Source: RGIG4103 sp045644605 (GTDB lineage: Bacteria > Bacillota > Clostridia > RUG12999). Taken from it: DNA of 26,431 nucleotides. Both the position numbers and the translations under genes were made by a program. Location of the stretch: positions 1 through 26,431 of the forward strand of contig JAZRHB010000023.1 in NCBI GenBank assembly GCA_045644605.1. The letters run 5' to 3'. Each line of letters opens with the position of its first letter. The stretch's first letter is position 1. Shown here one piece after another: positions 16,052-23,914 of this stretch. The notes under the pieces were generated by a model. The model had not been told where the DNA came from and ran no database searches. It worked only from the letters and a program-made list of their open reading frames with translations.

Positions 16052-17284
16052 TTATTTCATTAATTCTTCAATTGTAACTCTGCGGTTTTCTTTCATTGAA
16101 ACGTTACCTGCAATACCAATCATAATTGACATTGCACCTTCGTGCAGACCTGCCTGCTGTCCGAGAGGATCTTCGATACCACCGCGGATAATCATATTAA
16201 GAAGTCTGATGTCACCACCGCCGTGTCCGCCAAGACGTGTATCGTTTATAGGATAATTGTAAACAATTTCTTCACCAAGACGGTTGTAAATTGTAATTTT
16301 CTTAGTCATTTCATCTGCGTGGTTTGTATCAATCATACGGCAGAAGTTTTCAACAACCATTCTTCCTTTTGTACCGTTAAAGCACATTCTGTATCCTTCA
16401 TACGGAGTATGAGCTGTAAGAGAATATGATACAACAGTTCCTTTATTGTATTCAATGTTAAGAGCAATAGAGTCTTCTGCTGTAATATCTTCAGCAAAGA
16501 TACAACGGTCGCGGTAGTAGCCGTCAACATCTTCAACATCTTTGTAAAGCTTTTTCATGAAATCGTCGCTTTCGATGTCGAAATAGTATTCGCAAGTTTT
16601 TTTGTGCGGACATGTAAGACAACGTTCGCCTCGTTTTACACCATTTTTGCCGTAGAACTTTGTTCCGCCGAATGCATTTACTGCAACCGGATCCTGACCA
16701 AGATACCAGTTCATAAGGTCAAAATGGTGAGTTGATTTGTGAACAAGAAGTCCGCCGGAATTTTCTTTATATCTGTGCCAACGTCTGAAATAGTCCGCAC
16801 CATGGATGGTGTCAAGAATCCATTCAAAGTTAACACTTAAAATATCGCCGATAACGCCTTCGGAAATAAGTTCTTTAACTCTGTAGGGGAACGGAGCAAA
16901 ACGGAGATTAAATGTAACCGTAAGGTCACGTCCTGTTCTTTCTTTAGCCTCGGCAATAAGCTTGTATTTGTCAGCATCCATTGTAAGCGGTTTTTCGGAA
17001 ATAACGTCGCAACCCATTTCCATAGCTTTAATTATGTACTCGTGGTGCCAACAGTCAATTGTTGTTACAATAACAACGTCGGGTTTAACTGTTTTAATCA
17101 TTTCTTCGAAATCAGTAAAAATTGGTATGTTTGTACCAAGTTCACTGTTGTAAACAGCAGCACGTTTCGGGTTAAGGTCGCAAAGTCCAACAAGCTCGGC
17201 ACAATCGCCGAATTCTTTTACAAGGTTGGAAGCGTACATCATATACCCTCTGTAGCTGGTGCCTACCTGTGCATATCTTTTCAT
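16052..17284 (-). CDS. Gfo/Idh/MocA-family oxidoreductase with a four-cysteine insert
   Basis: NAD(P)-dependent dehydrogenases of this family act on sugars, inositols and sugar acids. The 410-residue protein has an N-terminal Rossmann-like part (KRYAQVGTSYRGYM, LVGLCDLNPKRAAVY), the EKP motif at 97-99 (ISEKPLTMD) and the active-site region GGLLVHKSTHHFDLMNW (178-194). An insert after this carries Cys222, 225, 231 and 261 (RCLTCPHKKTC...DRC), spaced like a metal or Fe-S site. A GTG at 17290 is in frame, but AGGAG is 8 nt from ATG 17284, which is chosen. It leads the operon with the nagB-like gene and is divergent from the AraC regulator. The substrate is unknown. Confidence 0.87.
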   Translation of the reverse strand: MKRYAQVGTSYRGYMMYASNLVKEFGDCAELVGLCDLNPKRAAVYNSELGTNIPIFTDFEEMIKTVKPDVVIVTTIDCWHHEYIIKAMEMGCDVISEKPLTMDADKYKLIAEAKERTGRDLTVTFNLRFAPFPYRVKELISEGVIGDILSVNFEWILDTIHGADYFRRWHRYKENSGGLLVHKSTHHFDLMNWYLGQDPVAVNAFGGTKFYGKNGVKRGERCLTCPHKKTCEYYFDIESDDFMKKLYKDVEDVDGYYRDRCIFAEDITAEDSIALNIEYNKGTVVSYSLTAHTPYEGYRMCFNGTKGRMVVENFCRMIDTNHADEMTKKITIYNRLGEEIVYNYPINDTRLGGHGGGDIRLLNMIIRGGIEDPLGQQAGLHEGAMSIMIGIAGNVSMKENRRVTIEELMK

Positions 17285-17323
17285 AATCACAACTCCTATG
17301 TTTTTAGATTTGTATCTACAATA

Positions 17324-17352
17324 ATACTATAACAAAAGTTCAGTAAAGTCAA
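17324..17352 (-). promoter_or_regulatory. Sigma-A promoter of the oxidoreductase/nagB-like operon
   Basis: Minus strand: TTGACT (17352-17347), a 17-nt spacer, TAGTAT (17329-17324). The start codon is 40 nt downstream of the -10 box. Confidence 0.75.
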
Positions 17353-17391
17353 GGGAATATATTGTCTAATTTTAACAAAATACTGTTTTTT

Positions 17392-17418
17392 TGCTATATA
17401 AATGAAAAATATGCTATA
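17392..17418 (+). promoter_or_regulatory. Direct repeats, candidate AraC-type operator
   Basis: TGCTATA occurs at 17392-17398 and again at 17412-17418, exactly 20 bp apart, about two helical turns. The second copy overlaps the presumed -35 box of the araC-type promoter. Paired direct half-sites at such spacing are typical of AraC-family operators, so this may be the regulator's own site. Confidence 0.45.
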
Positions 17419-17443
17419 CAAATCCCAAAAATTGTGATACAAT
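17415..17443 (+). promoter_or_regulatory. Promoter of the araC-uxaB-uxaA operon
   Basis: TATACA (17415-17420), a 17-nt spacer, TACAAT (17438-17443) preceded by TGA, an extended -10. The weak -35 is what one expects of a promoter needing an activator. Confidence 0.65.
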
Positions 17444-17474
17444 ATATACGATTTGGTAAAAAGGAGTGTGATAT

Positions 17475-18293
17475 ATGGAAAAGCTTGATTTCTATATAAA
17501 CAAAGCAAAACGTGCAAACGAACGTTTTGTAGCTGATTCACACTATCATAATGCATATGAAATTTACTATCTTGTTTCGGGCACAAGAAGGTATCTTGTC
17601 AATCACACAATTTATGACATTAAAAAGGATGATATGATACTTGTGCCGAAAGGAACAATTCACAGAACAACGTCACTTCAGAAACATACTCACACAAGAT
17701 TTCTTATCAACTTTTCGGACGAATTTGTAAAATCAATCTGTGCCGAAATGGGAAAGGATGCTATTAAAAAGGTTTTTGAAGTAACAAAAATTTCGGTTCC
17801 CGAATCAAGACGAGAGTATGTGCTCGGGCTTTTTGAACGTATGAAAGAAGAAAAAGAAGGAGAGAGTGCCGACGGATACTCCTCACTTCTCATAAAGAAC
17901 TATCTGTCAGAGCTTTTTGTGTTTATCAACAGATATAATAAAAAAGCAACGCCTGAAATTGAAATTACGGAAGAAAAAATCCAGATGGCGGCAAAATACA
18001 TATACGAAAACTATAATAGGGACATAACACTTGCGGATGTTGCAAATTATGTCTATATGAGCGAAAGCTATTTTTCAAAGAAATTCAAACGGGTAACGGG
18101 TCTTAAATTTAGCGAATATCTTACCAATGTAAGAATTAAAAAAGCGGATGAAATGCTGCTTGAAACGCAGCTTTCAATATCTGAAATAGCGCAAAAATGC
18201 GGATTTCGGGAAAGTAACTATTTTGGTGATGTGTTCAAAAAACTAAAAGGAATATCACCGAATAAATATAGAAAATTTAAAGGTAAAATATAG
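17475..18293 (+). CDS. AraC-family transcriptional regulator of uronate genes
   Basis: A DNA-binding activator or repressor that responds to a sugar ligand. The 272-residue protein has an N-terminal cupin-like sensor (DSHYHNAYEIYYLVSGTRRY, then DDMILVPKGTIHRT). The C-terminal domain has two helix-turn-helix motifs: ITLADVANYVYMSESYFSKKFKRVTG and LSISEIAQKCGFRESNYFGDVFKKLKG, closing with the family signature SPNKYRKFKG. AAAGGAG precedes the ATG. uxaB begins 12 nt after its stop, so it is cotranscribed with uxaBA and probably controls them in response to a uronate. It may also control the divergent oxidoreductase operon. Confidence 0.92.
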   Translation: MEKLDFYINKAKRANERFVADSHYHNAYEIYYLVSGTRRYLVNHTIYDIKKDDMILVPKGTIHRTTSLQKHTHTRFLINFSDEFVKSICAEMGKDAIKKVFEVTKISVPESRREYVLGLFERMKEEKEGESADGYSSLLIKNYLSELFVFINRYNKKATPEIEITEEKIQMAAKYIYENYNRDITLADVANYVYMSESYFSKKFKRVTGLKFSEYLTNVRIKKADEMLLETQLSISEIAQKCGFRESNYFGDVFKKLKGISPNKYRKFKGKI

Positions 18294-18305
18294 GAGGATG
18301 TAAAA

Positions 18306-19667
18306 ATGGAATTAAAGCGTGAAATAGCACACACACTTACCGACAGAGTAATTCAGTTCGGTGAAGGAAACTTTTTAAGAGGGTTTGTTGACTGGATGTT
18401 TGATAAGCTCAATAAGGAAACAGGTTTTGGTGCAGGTGTAACACTTGTTCAGCCGCTTGAAATGGGTCTTGTAGACAAAATTATGGAGCAGGACGGACTT
18501 TATACACTTATTCTCCGCGGTCTTCAGAACGGCGAAAAAGTGTATGATACAACAAAAGTTGAATGTATCACAAAAGGTATCAATCCGTATTCCGACTGGG
18601 AAGGATTTTTAAACCTTGCATCCGTTCCTACATATAGATTTATTGTATCCAACACAACAGAAGCGGGTATTGAATATAAAGAAGAAGATGCGGCAAACGC
18701 ACCTAACCTTTCATATCCGGGTAAACTTACACTTCTTCTCAAGAAAAGATTTGACCTTGGACTTGACGGATTTATCCTTATCCCTTGCGAGCTTATTGAT
18801 TATAACGGTGACAACCTTAAAAAATGTGTAATCAAATACGCAGAAAGCTGGAACTTAGGTGCAGATTTCATTAAATGGATTGAAGAAGAAAACTACTTCA
18901 CAAACACACTTGTTGACCGTATCGTAACAGGATACCCGAGAGACGAAGCGGCAGATATCGAAGCACAACTCGGATATAAAGATGCTGTTCTTGATACAGC
19001 GGAAATTTTCCACCTTTGGGTAATTGAAGGAGATAAAAAGCTTTCCGAAGAGCTACCGCTGCACAAAATCGGTCTTAACGTAATCTGGACAGATGACGTA
19101 ACACCGTATAAAGCAAGAAAAGTAAGAATTCTTAATGGTGCACATACAATGATGGTGCTTGCGGCACATCTTGCGGGACTTGAAACAGTTAAAGAAGCAA
19201 TGGATGATAAGCTCGTTTCAAGTTATATGATGCAGGGCCTTTATGATGAAATTATCCCGACACTCACACTCCCGAAAGAAGAGCTTATGGATTTCGCATC
19301 TGCCGTGCTTGAAAGATTTTCAAATCCGTATATCAAACACTATCTCTTAAGCATAGCACTCAACTCTGTATCAAAATTCAAAGTAAGAGTTCTTCCGTCA
19401 CTTCTCGGATATATGAAACTCAAAAACGAAATTCCGAACACTCTTGCATTCTCGCTTGCGGCACTTATTGCGTTCTACAGAACAGATAAATCAAATGACG
19501 ATGCGGAAATTATGGAATATATGAAAACAGCATCCGTTGCCGATATCTTAAAACGCACAGATTACTGGGACGAAGATTTAACAATGCTTTATGATGTTGT
19601 GAACGGACATTATGAAAAAATAATGACAATCGGCGTAAGAGAAGCAATGAAAGAGGTAGTAAAATGA
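18306..19667 (+). CDS. uxaB: Tagaturonate reductase (altronate oxidoreductase)
   Basis: Reduces D-tagaturonate to D-altronate with NADH, the second step of galacturonate breakdown. The 453-residue protein belongs to the polyol/mannitol dehydrogenase family. It has the N-terminal VIQFGEGNFLRGFVDWMFDKLN, RFIVSNTTEAGIEY, the C-terminal-domain motif KARKVRILNGAHTMMVLAAHLAGLETV and the catalytic-region IKHYLLSIALNSVSKFKVRVLPSLL. These agree with UxaB rather than mannitol dehydrogenase. AGGAGG lies 8 nt before the ATG. It overlaps uxaA by 4 nt (ATGA), so the two are translationally coupled. Some related enzymes also use fructuronate; that could fill the missing UxuB step but is not shown here. Confidence 0.93.
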   Translation: MELKREIAHTLTDRVIQFGEGNFLRGFVDWMFDKLNKETGFGAGVTLVQPLEMGLVDKIMEQDGLYTLILRGLQNGEKVYDTTKVECITKGINPYSDWEGFLNLASVPTYRFIVSNTTEAGIEYKEEDAANAPNLSYPGKLTLLLKKRFDLGLDGFILIPCELIDYNGDNLKKCVIKYAESWNLGADFIKWIEEENYFTNTLVDRIVTGYPRDEAADIEAQLGYKDAVLDTAEIFHLWVIEGDKKLSEELPLHKIGLNVIWTDDVTPYKARKVRILNGAHTMMVLAAHLAGLETVKEAMDDKLVSSYMMQGLYDEIIPTLTLPKEELMDFASAVLERFSNPYIKHYLLSIALNSVSKFKVRVLPSLLGYMKLKNEIPNTLAFSLAALIAFYRTDKSNDDAEIMEYMKTASVADILKRTDYWDEDLTMLYDVVNGHYEKIMTIGVREAMKEVVK

Positions 19668-21070
19668 AAAAAATTACAATACACGAAAGAGATAACGTAA
19701 CAGTTTGCATCGACGGGGAATTAAGCGGTCATAAAATTGCAAAACGTGACATTAAAAAAGGGGAAAACGTAATTAAATACGGATACCCTATCGGCTATGC
19801 AACCTGCGATATTAAAGAAGGCGAACACGTTCATACACATAATACAAAAACAAACCTTGATGGTATCTTAGAATATACATACCAGCCGCAGCTTTCCAAA
19901 GAAAAGAAATCGGAAACAGTATATTTTGACGGCTACAAACGTGAAGACGGAAGTGTTGGCGTTCGTAACGAAATCTGGATTATCGGTACAGTAGGTTGTA
20001 TCAATAAAACAGCAGAGCTTATTGTGAATAAAGCAAGAGCAAAACATCCCGATATGGAAATCTGCACATTCAACCATCCGTTCGGATGCTCACAGCTTGG
20101 CGATGACCATGCTATGACACAGAAAGTCCTCAAAGGTCTTATCAATCATCCAAACGCAGGCGGTGTGCTTGTTCTCGGCCTCGGATGCGAAAATAATAAC
20201 ATCCCTGAATTTAAAAAAGTTCTCGGCGAAGTTAATGATAAAAGAGTTAAATTCCTTGTTGCGCAGGAAGTAAATGATGAAGTTGCAGCAGGTCTTGAGC
20301 TTATTGACGAGCTGGTTAGCTATGCAAAAACCTTCAAACGCGAAAAATGTCCCGTATCCGCACTTACAGTAGGTCTTAAATGCGGTGGTTCAGATGGTTT
20401 CTCCGGCATCACAGCAAACCCGCTCGTAGGAAGATTTTCCGACAAAATTATTGAAATGGGCGGAAGCACAGTTCTTACAGAAGTACCGGAAATGTTCGGC
20501 GCAGAAACAATTCTTATGAACAGATGCGTAAATAAAGAAGTGTTTGATAAAACTGTAAGTCTTATCAATGATTTCAAAGAATACTTTATGAGATATAATC
20601 AGGTTGTATATGAAAACCCGTCACCGGGTAACAAAAAAGGCGGTATCACAACTCTTGAAGATAAATCACTAGGCTGCGTTCAGAAAGGCGGAAGCGCCAA
20701 TGTTAAAGACGTAATCGAAATAGGCGACAGCGTTAAAGTTCAGGGTCTTAACCTTCTCACAGGTCCGGGTAATGACATCGTAGCGGTAACAAACCTTGCC
20801 GCAAGCGGATGTCAGATTATCCTGTTCACAACAGGACGTGGAACTCCCGTAGGCGCACCTGTACCGACTGTTAAGGTTGCAACAAATACAGCCCTTGCAG
20901 AAAATAAATCCAACTGGATTGACTATAACGCAGGTCCTATCCTTGAAGATAAGGATATAACAGAAGATTTTGTAAACTACGTTCTTGAAGTAGCTTCAGG
21001 TAAGAAAACAAATAACGAAATAAACGGATATAAAGAAATATCAATTTTTAAAGACGGCGTTACATTATAA
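19664..21070 (+). CDS. uxaA: Altronate dehydratase
   Basis: Dehydrates D-altronate to 2-keto-3-deoxygluconate, an iron-dependent step closing the galacturonate-specific branch. The 468-residue protein joins an N-terminal SAF-type domain (about 10-75, DNVTVCIDGELSGHKIAKRDI...GEHVHTHNTKTN) to the large catalytic region. Family motifs include DGSVGVRNEIWIIGTVGCIN, HPFGCSQLGDDHAMTQ, LGLGCENNNIPEF, LKCGGSDGFSGITANPLVG and TTGRGTPVGAPVPTVKVATNT. Full length, with both domains in one chain. It is the last gene of araC-uxaB-uxaA and is followed 5 bases later by a terminator. Confidence 0.95.
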   Translation: MKKITIHERDNVTVCIDGELSGHKIAKRDIKKGENVIKYGYPIGYATCDIKEGEHVHTHNTKTNLDGILEYTYQPQLSKEKKSETVYFDGYKREDGSVGVRNEIWIIGTVGCINKTAELIVNKARAKHPDMEICTFNHPFGCSQLGDDHAMTQKVLKGLINHPNAGGVLVLGLGCENNNIPEFKKVLGEVNDKRVKFLVAQEVNDEVAAGLELIDELVSYAKTFKREKCPVSALTVGLKCGGSDGFSGITANPLVGRFSDKIIEMGGSTVLTEVPEMFGAETILMNRCVNKEVFDKTVSLINDFKEYFMRYNQVVYENPSPGNKKGGITTLEDKSLGCVQKGGSANVKDVIEIGDSVKVQGLNLLTGPGNDIVAVTNLAASGCQIILFTTGRGTPVGAPVPTVKVATNTALAENKSNWIDYNAGPILEDKDITEDFVNYVLEVASGKKTNNEINGYKEISIFKDGVTL

Positions 21071-21074
21071 TGAT

Positions 21075-21104
21075 AAAGGACGAACTTAGGTTCGTCCTTT
21101 TGTA
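21075..21104. terminator. Terminator after uxaA, probably bidirectional
   Basis: AAAGGACGAAC (21075-21085), loop TTAG, GTTCGTCCTTT (21090-21100), then TTG. It separates uxaA from the converging SLH gene. Confidence 0.88.
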
Positions 21105-22418
21105 CTATTCAAATAACTTGTTTATATCAGAAAATTTGAGTATGTATTTTTCTGTTTTATACAAAGGTTTATCATATCCAAGCCCTAATTCAGCAGCTGT
21201 CTTTTCCTCATTATTAATGTACTCTTGTTCTTCCTGAGTGAAATTTACAGCACCGTCAATAATTAATGCTTTTGCGCTTCTGTTAATTCCGGCACTTGTA
21301 AAAAACATCATATCCTCCGGAATTTGTATTCCAATCCAGTTTTCTGAATCTTTAGAAACCCAAATCATATTGTATTTGAGCTGCAATAAAACAGTTTCAT
21401 ACCTTTTTGACATATATGAGTTTGTTTCATAAGGTTGCCAAGCAAAATATAGACCGCTGTCTGCATCAAAAATAATAGATTCTTTATTAATACCCATTGT
21501 AAAGGTATCTGAATAGAGAGGCACCGAATAATCAGAACCGTTATCAGGTGTTCCTTCAAACCATGTTTTATTATCATATGAATAGTATTTTTTGTCAACA
21601 TCAAACGGAGCATTAACAAAACAGTTGTACTCCCATGCATATCTTGCTCCTTCAATATTCACATCAGCCGGCAAGTTATAATATACTCTTTCTTCGCCAA
21701 TATCTTCGTACAGCGTATTCCAATTTACGTTGTCATACGAATACATTAGTTTTGCTGGTAAGATTTTGAAATAGCCGTTTGTACCGGTAATAGGTTTTTC
21801 TTCAAATCCTTGCCAGTTTTTTGGATAATAATCTATATAAACTTCACCATTATATGTATCACAACCCAATTTTTCCATTATATCATAAACTTTAATATCC
21901 TGTTCAACGTTATTTAATAAAATATATAAATCTTTTAAATTTACTTTATCTTCAAAGCGGGCTGCTACACCTTTAAGTAAACCCATATTGGCAGCATACT
22001 TTACATAGCCTAAGGGATAAGTTCCGTGATTTTCAGTAATTTTTTGGTCAGTTGCAAAAACACGACTGATCATTGTTACCGCTTCTGCGTACGTTATATT
22101 ATCATCCGGTCTAAAAATTCCGTTCCCGTCTCCGTTCACAATAGATAGGTTTTTCAATAGCAAAACATCGGTATAATAATTATGCTCTGTTGTCATATCA
22201 GAAAAAGATTGTTCATCACTTAGATTGGCTGAAATTCCTTTTTTGTTCAAAAGATTTGATAAATACTGAGAGAATTCAGCCCGTGTAACAAGCTTTTCTG
22301 ATTCTGCATAGCTTAATGTTTGTGAAAAATCGTAATATTGTTCATTTGATGCTAAAACAACATTGGACGAAATCACACATAATAGAGCAATACATAATGC
22401 TAAAATCTTTTTCTTCAT
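21105..22418 (-). CDS. Secreted SLH-domain surface protein
   Basis: SLH domains tether proteins to cell-wall polymers. The 437-residue product has a signal peptide (MKKKILALCIALLCVISSNVVLAS, cleavage near 24) and SLH sequence at about 45-155 (TRAEFSQYLSNLL, SFSDM...YYTDVLLLKNLSIVNGDG, IFRPDDNITYAEAVTMISRVF, GYVKYAANMGLLKG), two to two and a half repeats. The C-terminal part has three SxDxxxW motifs: SYDNVNW (227), SYDNKTW (280) and SKDSENW (355), like the strand-turn motifs of sialidase-type beta-propellers, but too few for a full propeller. I do not recognise an enzyme. ATG 22418 is chosen over GTG 22424 because AGGAG is 7 nt upstream. Its upstream neighbour ends at a terminator, so expression may rely on read-through or a weak local promoter. 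Confidence 0.82.
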   Translation of the reverse strand: MKKKILALCIALLCVISSNVVLASNEQYYDFSQTLSYAESEKLVTRAEFSQYLSNLLNKKGISANLSDEQSFSDMTTEHNYYTDVLLLKNLSIVNGDGNGIFRPDDNITYAEAVTMISRVFATDQKITENHGTYPLGYVKYAANMGLLKGVAARFEDKVNLKDLYILLNNVEQDIKVYDIMEKLGCDTYNGEVYIDYYPKNWQGFEEKPITGTNGYFKILPAKLMYSYDNVNWNTLYEDIGEERVYYNLPADVNIEGARYAWEYNCFVNAPFDVDKKYYSYDNKTWFEGTPDNGSDYSVPLYSDTFTMGINKESIIFDADSGLYFAWQPYETNSYMSKRYETVLLQLKYNMIWVSKDSENWIGIQIPEDMMFFTSAGINRSAKALIIDGAVNFTQEEQEYINNEEKTAAELGLGYDKPLYKTEKYILKFSDINKLFE

Positions 22419-22439
22419 AAACACACTCCTTTAATAAAA

Positions 22440-22477
22440 ATTATAACAAAAGCTGGAAATTTAAAAATTCCCAGCTT
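22440..22477 (-). terminator. Terminator between the secreted-protein genes and the SLH gene
   Basis: On the minus strand AAGCTGG...CCAGCTT (arms 22477-22471 and 22456-22450), extended by AT pairs toward the loop, then TTTTGTTATAATTTT. Read-through to the SLH gene is possible; a TATAAT in the tail might also serve as a weak -10. Confidence 0.75.
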
Positions 22478-22488
22478 ACATCATTGGA

Positions 22489-23061
22489 TTATTCGCCGGA
22501 AACAACAAAGGTTACATGGGATTCCCCGGCAGTAAGAGGTGCAGTTATAATATAATATTCATGTGTTGCAGAAAGAGGAATGGATAAGGTTGCACCAGTT
22601 TCATCAACATAAAGGTCATTGCTGAATACCATTGTATCTGTGGTTTTGTCAAAAACCTGAAGATTGATGTTGCATGGATCATTTTTTACTGTACAAGTTC
22701 TGTAAAGTTTCATTGTGCATGCTGACTCTGCATAGAGCAAGTACGGAGAATAATATACATTACCATATTCCATATCAAAACTGAAAAAGCCACCGCCGGA
22801 AGGCAAGCTAATTCTATCAGTAGGAATACCTCTTGTTTTAACATTTTCGTTTAAATAATCAGGGTTAGTTGTTCCTTGGCCATAATATATAGTTTCGCCA
22901 TTTTCGATTTTGTCTTTCAACATATTTGAAATCTCATCAGATAAACCGCTTAGCTCAATAGCTGACATCGTTAATATATTAGCGCCATTTGCGGCATGTA
23001 TACAAAGTACAGAAGAAACAGCTAAAGTAAGTACAACTATCAAAGAAATGATTTTTTTCAT
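22489..23061 (-). CDS. Small secreted protein, paralogue of its upstream neighbour
   Basis: No known function recognised. The 190-residue product has a signal peptide (MKKIISLIVVLTLAVSSVLCIHAA, cleavage near 24) and no further membrane segment, so it is likely exported. After an N-terminal linker it shares a pattern with the product of 23079-23570: NPDYL, a TRG/SRG turn, an LPxGxGxFxFD strand, then alternating hydrophobic strands with a central (K/L)DTxTDTxVxS-like segment, ending in TFVVSGE. This suggests a beta-sandwich domain. AGGAGG precedes the ATG, 17 nt after the upstream gene, and a terminator follows. Probably in the ECF-type regulon through the promoter at 23707-23740. Confidence 0.75.
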   Translation of the reverse strand: MKKIISLIVVLTLAVSSVLCIHAANGANILTMSAIELSGLSDEISNMLKDKIENGETIYYGQGTTNPDYLNENVKTRGIPTDRISLPSGGGFFSFDMEYGNVYYSPYLLYAESACTMKLYRTCTVKNDPCNINLQVFDKTTDTMVFSNDLYVDETGATLSIPLSATHEYYIITAPLTAGESHVTFVVSGE

Positions 23062-23078
23062 TTTTTTATCCTCCTTTG

Positions 23079-23570
23079 TTAACCAGTAATTGTAAATGTT
23101 CCGCTTGCATCACTTATGGAAGGGTTGGTTAGCTTAATATAGTAGCCGCGGCCTCTTTCTAAGTATGTAAAACTCAACCAGACTTCCTGTTCAAAACCAT
23201 TGAGCATTGACAAAGTGCCGCTATATACAGTTTCGTCTGTGTCTAATCGAATTACTTCTATTGATACATTATGAGAAGCAGAAGTTGCTTCAAATGACAT
23301 TCTTATCCCGGTAGTTGGTGTTTGAGGAGATATTACAAAATCTGAATATTGAATTGTCTTATTTGCAAACGAATAATCAAAACTACCGCTACCTTCAGGT
23401 AATAAAACAACATTACTTGTAGATGGTTCATAGTTACCCCTTGACTGAATTGCAGAATAATATTCGGATCTGTTATATAAATAATCCGGATTATCTGCGG
23501 CGCTGATAGAAAACGCCATGCATCCTAATACCATTACAACACATAACACAATTGATGTAAATTTCTTCAT
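23079..23570 (-). CDS. Small secreted protein, first gene of the minus-strand pair
   Basis: No known function recognised. From ATG 23570 the protein has 163 residues: a signal peptide (MKKFTSIVLCVVMVLGCMAFSISAA), then NPDYLYNRSEYYSAIQSRG, LPEGSGSFDYSF, IEVIRLDTDETVYSGTL and a final SGTFTITG. It is paralogous to its downstream neighbour. In-frame starts at 23576 and 23582 are possible, and none has a strong ribosome site; the frame stays open farther upstream but that part is not protein-like. A probable ECF-type promoter lies 130-170 nt upstream, divergent from the sigma gene. The signal peptide resembles that of the product of 25273-25680 (GCMAFS in both). Confidence 0.75.
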   Translation of the reverse strand: MKKFTSIVLCVVMVLGCMAFSISAADNPDYLYNRSEYYSAIQSRGNYEPSTSNVVLLPEGSGSFDYSFANKTIQYSDFVISPQTPTTGIRMSFEATSASHNVSIEVIRLDTDETVYSGTLSMLNGFEQEVWLSFTYLERGRGYYIKLTNPSISDASGTFTITG

Positions 23571-23706
23571 AAACATCGTCATTTCCATCTTTAGTTTTAA
23601 ATTTTTGCAAAACTCAAAATTCAAAATAGTAAGAAAAAAATAGGTGTTTTGAATTTATGAGAATTGCATTAAAGAAAATTATATGCGCATTTATTTTCTT
23701 ATACAC

Positions 23707-23740
23707 ATATAAACAGTTTTTAATATTTTAATTCTTCAAA
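23707..23740 (-). promoter_or_regulatory. Candidate ECF-sigma promoter of the secreted-protein genes
   Basis: On the minus strand TTTGAAGAA (23740-23732), 16 nt, TGTTTATAT (23715-23707). The same two blocks at the same spacing occur before the sigma gene and, at one base less, before the gene at 25273. Confidence 0.7.
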
Positions 23741-23765
23741 CTTTATGCGTAATTGTAAAAAATCG

Positions 23766-23794
23766 ATGACATTGGACTTGATATATGTTATAAT
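23766..23794 (+). promoter_or_regulatory. Possible sigma-A promoter of the ECF sigma gene
   Basis: ATGACA (23766-23771), a 17-nt spacer, TATAAT (23789-23794) with an upstream TGT (extended -10). It could provide the basal level of sigma factor, with the closer ECF-type promoter amplifying it. Confidence 0.55.
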
Positions 23795-23833
23795 ATATTA
23801 AAATTATACGAATGGGAAAATTTTATAAATTAA

Positions 23834-23867
23834 TTTGAAGAAAAAGACGCAGCTTGGTTGTTTATAT
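23834..23867 (+). promoter_or_regulatory. Candidate autoregulatory ECF-sigma promoter
   Basis: TTTGAAGAA (23834-23842), 16 nt, TGTTTATAT (23859-23867). It lies 47 nt ahead of the sigma ATG, the usual position for the self-activated promoter of an ECF sigma gene. Confidence 0.72.
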
Positions 23868-23914
23868 AATGATTCACTTTTTGTAATATTATAAATAATC
23901 GGAAAGGGATACAA

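Larger units (their letters stand above)
23571..23914. other. AT-rich divergent intergenic region with three promoter candidates
   Basis: These 344 bases hold no credible gene. They separate the secreted-protein genes (minus) from the ECF sigma gene (plus) and contain the ECF-type elements at 23707-23740 (minus) and 23834-23867 (plus), plus a sigma-A-type promoter at 23766-23794. The two ECF-type -35 elements are 93 bp apart, facing away from each other. Confidence 0.7.

Noticed and set aside
17392..17418. Riboswitch upstream of the araC-type gene
   Set aside because: The leader after the -10 box is only about 25 nt, too short for a riboswitch; direct DNA repeats explain the pattern better.
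23571..23624. Upstream extension of the first secreted protein to a TTG at 23624
   Set aside because: It would put 18 charged residues before a clear signal peptide and has no ribosome site; ATG 23570 gives a normal signal peptide.
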